From NCBI RefSeq assembly GCF_002583405.1, contig NZ_BCMJ01000006.1, positions 62,001 to 126,000 on the forward strand: a DNA stretch of 64,000 nt. Reading direction: 5' to 3'. Both the position numbers and the translations under genes were made by a program. Positions 58,801 through 64,000 of this stretch are shown here, in pieces. The stretch is from Secundilactobacillus silagincola (lineage in GTDB: Bacteria > Bacillota > Bacilli > Lactobacillales > Lactobacillaceae). How positions within the stretch are numbered: the first letter of the stretch is position 1; every line of letters begins with the position of its first letter. The notes beneath the pieces were generated by a model, which was not told the origin of the DNA, did not search any database, and worked only from the letters and a program-made list of their open reading frames with translations.

Positions 58801-61260
58801 TTACTTCTTCAATGGAGTCCATTGCCATTTAGTGAATTCTTCAATGTCGCGACCTTCGTCACGAGTAATCTTGAAGTGTTTTGCTAAGATGTCATCCATC
58901 TTCTTGTCAAAGGCTTTACCGGCAGCTTCGTCGATAGCACCGTTAGCAATCAAGGTGTTAATAGCATCTTTAGCTTGGTTGAAACGATCAAGCTTAGAGT
59001 ATACACGCATGTCGTATGCAGTAGTGATGTCACCATCTTCACGGTAACCATGAACGTGTGCACCAGTGTGTTGACGTTCGTAGAAGATTGATTCGATCAA
59101 GTCTTCGTAACCGTGGAAACCAAAGAGAACTGGAGTCCCTGATTGACCGAATAATGATTCGAACTTGTCATCTGACAATGAACGTTCTGCGTTCAGAGGG
59201 CCGTTCTTCTTTTGAAGACGTCCGAGTTCAACAACGTTGACATAACGCATCTTAACTGATGGGAATGCATCGTTGATCATGTCGATAGCAGCCAAAGTTT
59301 CGATAGTTGGTTCAACACCGGCTGAAGCAAAGACGATATCAGCATCTTCACCTTCAGCAACAGTTGAAGCCCAATCAATAGCCTTGATACCTTCAGTGGC
59401 TAATTCTTCAGCTTCATCGATTGAGAACCATTGTTGACGAGGTTGCTTAGAAGCAACGATGTGGTTAACCTTTTGACGGTCACGGAAAGCACGGTCAAAG
59501 ACAGCTAACAAGGTGTTACCATCGGCTGGAAGGTATTGACGAATAAAGTCAGACTTCTTTTCAGCCAAGTGGGTAAGCATACCTGGGTCTTGGTGGGTGT
59601 AACCGTTATGGTCTTGTTGGAATACAGTTGAAGTTGAGATCAGGTTCAATGATGGGTAATCATTGCGCCATGGTTCAGCAGCAGCTTGACGGATCCACTT
59701 GAAGTGTTGAGTCGTCATTGAGTCAACTACTCGTAAGAATGATTCGTAAGAAGCGAAGATACCTTGACGACCAGTCAGAGTGTAACCTTCAAGCCAACCT
59801 TCAGCTTGGTGTTCTGACAATTGAGCATCTAAGATACGGCCTTCTGGGGCTTCGTATTGGTCATTAGGTTCCTTGACCTTGCTCATCCATTGACGGTTAG
59901 TCATGTCGAACATGCTCCAGAGACGGTTAGACATGGTTTCGTCAGGACCGAAGACACGGAATGAAGTTGGGTTCTTAGTAGCAACACCAGCAAAGAATGT
60001 TGACAGAACGTTCATATCCATGTTGCGGTTACCATCTGGTAATAAAGTCCCGCGGTTGTTTTCGTTGATGTCGTTAGCTAAGCTCTTCCAGTCAGGTAAG
60101 TTAAGCATAGCAGGCTTTTCGCCACGACGACGGCCACCGTTAGTAACAGGGTTGGCTGCCATACGCTTGTCACCCTTAGGTGCGAAGTCAGCAACTTCAG
60201 CCTTCAATGAACCATCAGTATTGAATAATTCTTCTGGCTTGTATGAGTTCATCCAAGCTTCGAATTCTGGTAATTCATCGAGGTTGTTTTGGCTCAAACC
60301 AAGTGGAACTTGGTGAGCACGGAATGAGTTTTCAATTGGTTCGCCGGCTGGGTTCTTCTTAGGACCGCCCCAACCTTTTGGCAAACGAGCGATAACAACA
60401 GGCCAAGCTGGAATAGTACCATCTTCGTACTTGCCGTTTTCGCGGGCATCTTTTTGGATTTGTTGGATATCAGCAATTGCTTGATCAAATAACTTAGCAG
60501 CTTTTTCGTGGTAAGTCATGTAATCATGGATATCATCGTTTTCAAGGAAACGAGGTGACCAGCCAAGACCTTCGAAGAACTTAGTGATGCTTTCATCACT
60601 CATCCGACTGAAGAGAGTTGGGTTGGAAATCTTGAAGCCGTTTAAGTCAAGAATTGGTAAAACGGCACCATCATTCTTAGGGTTCAAGAACTTGATTGAG
60701 TTCCAAGCAGTCATAGCAGGACCGGTTTCAACTTCACCATCACCAACAACAGTAAAGGCGATTTGGTCTGGGTTATCCAGAACGGCACCAGTTGCGTGTG
60801 AAAGTGAGTAACCAAGTTCGCCACCTTCATGAAGTGAGCCAGGAGTTTGAGCAGTCATGTGGGAACCAATTCCACCAGGGAATGAGAACCGCTTGTAAAG
60901 ACGTGACATACCTTCAAGGTCCTGAGTAATTTCAGGGTAGGCGTCGGTGTAAGTACCGTCCAAGTATGAGTTAGTAACCATAACTTGGCCACCATGACCT
61001 GGGCCACCAATATAGAACATGTTCAAACCGTACTTGTTAATCAAACGGTTGGCGTGAGCATACAGGAACGTTTGTCCTGAAATGGTACCCCAGTGACCGA
61101 TTGGCTTAACTTTGATGTCGTCCTTCTTGATTGGTGTGTCAGTAACTGAGAACAATGGGTTGTTCTTCAGGAAAATCATACCACCTGAAAGGTAGGTTGT
61201 AGCGCGCCACCAGGCGTCAACTTTTTCCAAGTATGACTTGGAATCATAATCTACTGCCAT
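58801..61260 (-). CDS. xpkA: Xylulose-5-phosphate/fructose-6-phosphate phosphoketolase
   Basis: An 819-residue thiamine diphosphate enzyme splitting xylulose-5-phosphate into acetyl phosphate and glyceraldehyde-3-phosphate, the key step of heterolactic fermentation. IKPIGHWGT-like [50 protein letters not shown] and [12 protein letters not shown] are intact. Codons are strongly biased to the abundant set, so it is highly expressed. ATG 61260 has AAGGAG 11 nt upstream. Monocistronic. Confidence 0.96.
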   Translation of the reverse strand: MAVDYDSKSYLEKVDAWWRATTYLSGGMIFLKNNPLFSVTDTPIKKDDIKVKPIGHWGTISGQTFLYAHANRLINKYGLNMFYIGGPGHGGQVMVTNSYLDGTYTDAYPEITQDLEGMSRLYKRFSFPGGIGSHMTAQTPGSLHEGGELGYSLSHATGAVLDNPDQIAFTVVGDGEVETGPAMTAWNSIKFLNPKNDGAVLPILDLNGFKISNPTLFSRMSDESITKFFEGLGWSPRFLENDDIHDYMTYHEKAAKLFDQAIADIQQIQKDARENGKYEDGTIPAWPVVIARLPKGWGGPKKNPAGEPIENSFRAHQVPLGLSQNNLDELPEFEAWMNSYKPEELFNTDGSLKAEVADFAPKGDKRMAANPVTNGGRRRGEKPAMLNLPDWKSLANDINENNRGTLLPDGNRNMDMNVLSTFFAGVATKNPTSFRVFGPDETMSNRLWSMFDMTNRQWMSKVKEPNDQYEAPEGRILDAQLSEHQAEGWLEGYTLTGRQGIFASYESFLRVVDSMTTQHFKWIRQAAAEPWRNDYPSLNLISTSTVFQQDHNGYTHQDPGMLTHLAEKKSDFIRQYLPADGNTLLAVFDRAFRDRQKVNHIVASKQPRQQWFSIDEAEELATEGIKAIDWASTVAEGEDADIVFASAGVEPTIETLAAIDMINDAFPSVKMRYVNVVELGRLQKKNGPLNAERSLSDDKFESLFGQSGTPVLFGFHGYEDLIESIFYERQHTGAHVHGYREDGDITTAYDMRVYSKLDRFNQAKDAINTLIANGAIDEAAGKAFDKKMDDILAKHFKITRDEGRDIEEFTKWQWTPLKK

Positions 61261-61337
61261 GAAATTATACACTCCTTCATTAAATAGCTTTACTTCTGAC
61301 AACTAACGATAAATCGTTTTGGTCTTTTGCTTAGTTA

Positions 61338-61365
61338 ATAATACCAATTCTCACCAAAAAGTCAA
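61338..61365 (-). promoter_or_regulatory. Promoter of xpkA
   Basis: TTGACT (61360-61365), 16-nt spacer, TATTAT (61338-61343) on the minus strand, giving a leader of about 70 nt. Confidence 0.65.
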
Positions 61366-61479
61366 CAACTTTTTAAATTGATACGGTCCAATTCATAAAA
61401 GTGTAAAAAATCTTTCATTTTCACGTTAAGCAAAATTGTGAAACCAGCTTGGTTTATCGTGCTTAAATCATACTATGGA

Positions 61480-61528
61480 TGGAAGAAATGTGGTAGTTAA
61501 TTTTCAATTAATTCATGGATTTCTTCCA
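61480..61528. other. Nested palindrome upstream of xpkA
   Basis: TGGAAGAAAT at 61480-61489 pairs with ATTTCTTCCA at 61519-61528, and TTAATT/AATTAA pair inside. It lies about 115 bp beyond the xpkA promoter and could be an operator or part of a leaderless structured region. Confidence 0.4.
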
Positions 61529-61574
61529 TAATTGAATTTCCATCATTTTACAGGGCAAGAAAATTTACACCATC

Positions 61575-61609
61575 AAAAAAGTCGTGAGAATTAATCCCAC
61601 GACCATTTT
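61575..61609 (-). terminator. Terminator of the MFS gene
   Basis: On the minus strand GTCGTGGGATTAATT pairs with its partner ending in CACGAC, then TTTTTT. Confidence 0.8.
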
Positions 61610-61648
61610 TAACTTCAATAATGATTCAAATCATTCAATTTAACGATA

Positions 61649-63004
61649 TTAAGCCTCAACTTTAGGTTTACGGTTTTTAAGTAACGTGATGGCGATGATA
61701 AAGCCAACCAGCGCAATTCCCATCAAAATCGCATACGCAGCATTAATTCCAGCCGCAGTGGTCTGCTTACCTCCAGAAATCTGTGCGGCAACCGCTAATA
61801 ACCCTGTTCCAATAATCGTGCCCAACATCTGTCGGCCAGAAACAATGATGGCATTACCATGACTCACCTCAGCCACTGACAAATCGCTTTCGGCAAAGGG
61901 AATCAGCGGTGTCATGATCATCGACATGCCAAAACTCAACAAGAGATAACACGTGCCAGCAAACCAAATCGAACTCGTCGAATGTAATAAAAAGGTCAAA
62001 CCGGCAGCTCCCAAAACAATGCTAACCGTGCCACAAATACCAATCAGTCTCGGACCTTTGTGATCCAGCAGCCAGCCACTGATTGGGTTGGAAATGAGAT
62101 GTGAAAGAGCTGCTGGCAACATAGCTAACCCAGCAATCGTAGCCGAATAGCCCAATACAGTTTGCAGCATCAGTGGCACCAGCATCACATCCGTCATATT
62201 CACCGCGTACCCAAGAATAATCAGGGTAATGGTCACAGAAAAGCGCCGACTCTTAAAAACACGTAACTGTAAGAATGGCGAAGAGACATGGAACTGTCGG
62301 TAACCGAAAACAATCAGAATAGCTAACCCTACTAATATCTCACCGACATTTGTGGCAGACACGCCAATCATTAAAACCGAAAAACCTACCGAATATAGTA
62401 CTGCCGAAATGACATCTAAAGTTTCGTTAGTTGTTTCTCCCACATTGTGAACCAGCTTTAAACCAATCAGTAGCGCTGCCAAGGCCATCACTAGCATCAA
62501 AATAAAAATCGACTCAAAGCCAAATGAGTCGTTAAGAATACCAGCTACAGTCGGTCCAATGGCGGGTGCAAATGCCAACACGATACCAATCATCGCAAAA
62601 GCACTCCCCTGCCGATTTTTGGGATAACTATTCATCAAGACTACCTGAGTCAACGGCAACATCACACCTGCGCCAACGCCCTGAATCAGGCGTCCAAATA
62701 ATAGGACTGGGAAATTAGGTGCTAATAATGAAACAACGATTCCCACGGTAAACAAAGACATCGTTGTTAAAAATAAACGTCTAGTAGGAATTCGGTTGAT
62801 CAGAAAAGCAGTGAAGGCTGAGACAATACCCAGAATCAGAATATAGCCCATCGTTAACCATTCACCTGTCGCTTCACTGATATTATATGCCCGAGAAATT
62901 TGCGGCACACTTGCTGTCATCAGGCTCTGACCCAAAGAAGATAAAAAAGCCCCAATCATCAGCGGCACGACCATGTGCTGCGACCCTTGTTTCGTCTTGC
63001 TCAT
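61649..63004 (-). CDS. MFS multidrug transporter, DHA2 family
   Basis: A 451-residue protein with 12-14 helices. SLGQSLMTASVPQISRAYNISEATGEWL, LFGRLIQGVGAGVMLPL (motif C-like), and the NRQGSAFAMIGIVLAFAPAIGPTVAG block match EmrB/QacA-type exporters. ATG 63004 lies 7 nt after GGAG; the frame from 63031 lacks a site. Its 5' end is divergent from the SnoaL-like operon, so joint control is possible. Substrate unknown. Confidence 0.88.
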   Translation of the reverse strand: MSKTKQGSQHMVVPLMIGAFLSSLGQSLMTASVPQISRAYNISEATGEWLTMGYILILGIVSAFTAFLINRIPTRRLFLTTMSLFTVGIVVSLLAPNFPVLLFGRLIQGVGAGVMLPLTQVVLMNSYPKNRQGSAFAMIGIVLAFAPAIGPTVAGILNDSFGFESIFILMLVMALAALLIGLKLVHNVGETTNETLDVISAVLYSVGFSVLMIGVSATNVGEILVGLAILIVFGYRQFHVSSPFLQLRVFKSRRFSVTITLIILGYAVNMTDVMLVPLMLQTVLGYSATIAGLAMLPAALSHLISNPISGWLLDHKGPRLIGICGTVSIVLGAAGLTFLLHSTSSIWFAGTCYLLLSFGMSMIMTPLIPFAESDLSVAEVSHGNAIIVSGRQMLGTIIGTGLLAVAAQISGGKQTTAAGINAAYAILMGIALVGFIIAITLLKNRKPKVEA

Positions 63005-63161
63005 ACCAATTCTCCATTCTCTTGGCAACACTTGCGTACTGTCTTATTTTTAAAAGTTTAACTATCCAATTATAGTGATTAAATCAATTGCAATCAAACT
63101 CGAACGGCTGGCAATGACCGATTTAATGAGGAATACACGATTAAGTGATAGATAAAATTAA

Positions 63162-63189
63162 TTGACAATTATCAATCATTGACTATACT
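63162..63189 (+). promoter_or_regulatory. Promoter with overlapping palindrome
   Basis: TTGACA (63162-63167), 16-nt spacer, TATACT (63184-63189). The -35 lies in the near-palindrome TTGACAATTATCAA, a likely operator for a repressor shared with the divergent MFS gene. Confidence 0.65.
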
Positions 63190-63244
63190 ATACTGTCATA
63201 GGCAATTAATATGAACAATTAGTTTTGAGAGGAAGTCATCATTA

Positions 63245-63868
63245 ATGTTATTTGAAGAAAAGCGACCAGAAACCCATAACGCGCAAGAAATGCTAGATAA
63301 GTACCAAATCACAGAATTAGTTCACTACGAACGATACGCCCGTGACTACGGTCTTTGGGATGGTATGGCCACCTGCTATACCGATGACGCTACCATTGAG
63401 ATTTCTTGGTATAAAGGACCAATTAAGGGCTTCTTAGAGGCTTCCAAACCTGGTCCAGATGCCCAAACAGACTCCTTGCCGGCACACAAGATGCATGAAA
63501 CTCTTGTCTGGCTCAACGGTGATAAAGCTGTGGCCGTAGTTGTCACCACCATGACAGGCCGGACACCGGTTCAGGGACAAACGATGGATAATTTAATTTA
63601 CGTTCGCTTGGTTTACTCCCTGAAACGAGTAAACGATGAATGGAAGATCTACTCCATGACACCCGTTTACGAACGCGACACGCTGCTACCCGTTACGCCT
63701 AAGGATATTAAACCGGTTAAAGGCGCACGTGACAGTTATAAGAATCTAGCCATCGTTTTGAAAGATCTCGGTGCTAAAACCAGCGATGATTTACCTGGTC
63801 TGGATCAGCCAGCCAGTGTTCAAAAATTTCTTGGTGGCGTTCAAGACTGGTTTGAAAAGAAGGCGTAA
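63245..63868 (+). CDS. SnoaL-like/NTF2-fold protein
   Basis: A 207-residue protein with an NTF2-like layout: DKYQITELVHYERYARDYGLWDGMATCYTDDATIEISWYKGPIKGFLEA, then AHKMHETLVWLNGDKAVAVV and LVYSLKRVNDEWKIYSMTPVYERD. The long C-terminal tail (from about 155) is extra to the core fold. Such proteins act as small-molecule enzymes or binding proteins. It is 6 nt before an amidohydrolase gene, implying a common substrate. Confidence 0.75.
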   Translation: MLFEEKRPETHNAQEMLDKYQITELVHYERYARDYGLWDGMATCYTDDATIEISWYKGPIKGFLEASKPGPDAQTDSLPAHKMHETLVWLNGDKAVAVVVTTMTGRTPVQGQTMDNLIYVRLVYSLKRVNDEWKIYSMTPVYERDTLLPVTPKDIKPVKGARDSYKNLAIVLKDLGAKTSDDLPGLDQPASVQKFLGGVQDWFEKKA

Positions 63869-63874
63869 CCTAGT

Positions 63875-64000
63875 ATGACTAAAATAATTACGGTTGAAGA
63901 ACATTTCGAGATCGATCCTGGTCAGTCAGCACCTAAAGCCAAACAGGAATCTAAAGTCGACCCTAAAGGCCCACAAGCTAACATAGTAGATCAGTATCTG
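63875..64000 (+). CDS. Amidohydrolase family protein, cut by window end
   Basis: ATG 63875 opens MTKIITVEEHFEIDPGQSA and runs off the right edge. The EEHFE start matches LEEHWE of the amidohydrolase at 35666, i.e. the metal-binding first strand of the ACMSD-like family. Six nt separate it from the SnoaL-like gene, so the two form an operon. Confidence 0.75.
   Translation, partial: MTKIITVEEHFEIDPGQSAPKAKQESKVDPKGPQANIVDQYL

Noticed and set aside
59903-60316. 137-codon plus-strand ORF opposite xpkA
   Set aside because: It comes from the biased codon use of the highly expressed phosphoketolase gene and has no family match or ribosome binding site.
1-64000. tRNA, rRNA, CRISPR, prophage, replication origin
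   Set aside because: No cloverleaf with GGTTCGAATCC, no rRNA segment, no spaced direct repeats, no phage genes and no DnaA-box cluster were seen by eye. A tRNAscan, CRISPR or prophage search could overturn this.

Overview
The window looks like chromosome of a lactic acid bacterium of the family Lactobacillaceae. It carries a xylulose-5-phosphate phosphoketolase with strongly biased codon use, asparagine synthetase AsnA behind an asparagine T-box, an NhaC-type transporter behind a tyrosine T-box, acetoin and 2,3-butanediol dehydrogenases, catabolite (cre) sites and AGGAGG-type ribosome binding sites. The phosphoketolase fits a heterofermentative or pentose-using lactobacillus; genus is not resolved. 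I saw no rRNA, tRNA, CRISPR array, prophage or plasmid genes. The only mobile element is a lone tnpB.

Layout. 0-2.5 kb: end of an EamA transporter and a GntR/ABC (Ytr-like) operon with its palindromic operator. 2.5-4.3 kb: gene-poor, with a candidate small RNA carrying C-rich loops, a second small RNA on the minus strand, a 20-bp palindrome and two very small ORFs. 4.3-9.9 kb: a GPP34-like gene divergent from a choline/carnitine acyltransferase-like gene, a tandem pair of secreted matrixin-type metalloproteases with duplicated promoters, and a sister copy of the minus-strand small RNA. 9.9-21.8 kb: yaaA, TetR, a Thr/Ser exporter, an AI-2E family protein, a cytochrome b5-like protein, the T-box NhaC gene, three oxidoreductases, ahpCF and small membrane stress proteins. 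21.9-28.6 kb: a UvrA-like ATPase, an Lsa-type ABC-F gene behind a leader with tiny ORF and terminator, TetR, uppP behind Pho-box-like repeats, and an Fe-S assembly-like protein. 28.8-37.7 kb: PatB/MalY lyase and DUF3737, butanediol dehydrogenase, SDR, asnA, TetR with an amidohydrolase, and a secreted protein. 37.9-42.8 kb: arsC, a broken gene beside tnpB, HesB-like, HIT, acetoin reductase and an EamA transporter. 43.0-50.4 kb: a sugar-use cluster (sugar porter, aldose epimerase, NUDIX, giant DUF5107/TPR protein, AraC) with three cre-like sites. 50.5-64 kb: a MacB/FtsX-type ABC exporter, alr, aspartase, amino acid permease, phosphoketolase, a DHA2 MFS pump, and a SnoaL-like/amidohydrolase operon cut by the window end.

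Working together. Acetoin and butanediol enzymes dispose of pyruvate and NADH; ahpCF and yaaA serve peroxide defence; uppP, alr and the WalR-box-like protease promoters touch the cell envelope; AsnA, aspartase and the Tyr-type T-box transporter handle amino acids; the 43-50 kb cluster imports and processes a sugar under carbon repression.

Most striking: (1) four long palindromic elements, 109-119 bp each, each starting 0-15 nt after a stop codon in the same orientation, with conserved outer arms but different inner stems that stay self-complementary; (2) a small RNA candidate with three C-rich loops, and a GGGGU leader hairpin conserved in both protease mRNAs that could pair with one of them; (3) a homologous pair of minus-strand small RNAs.
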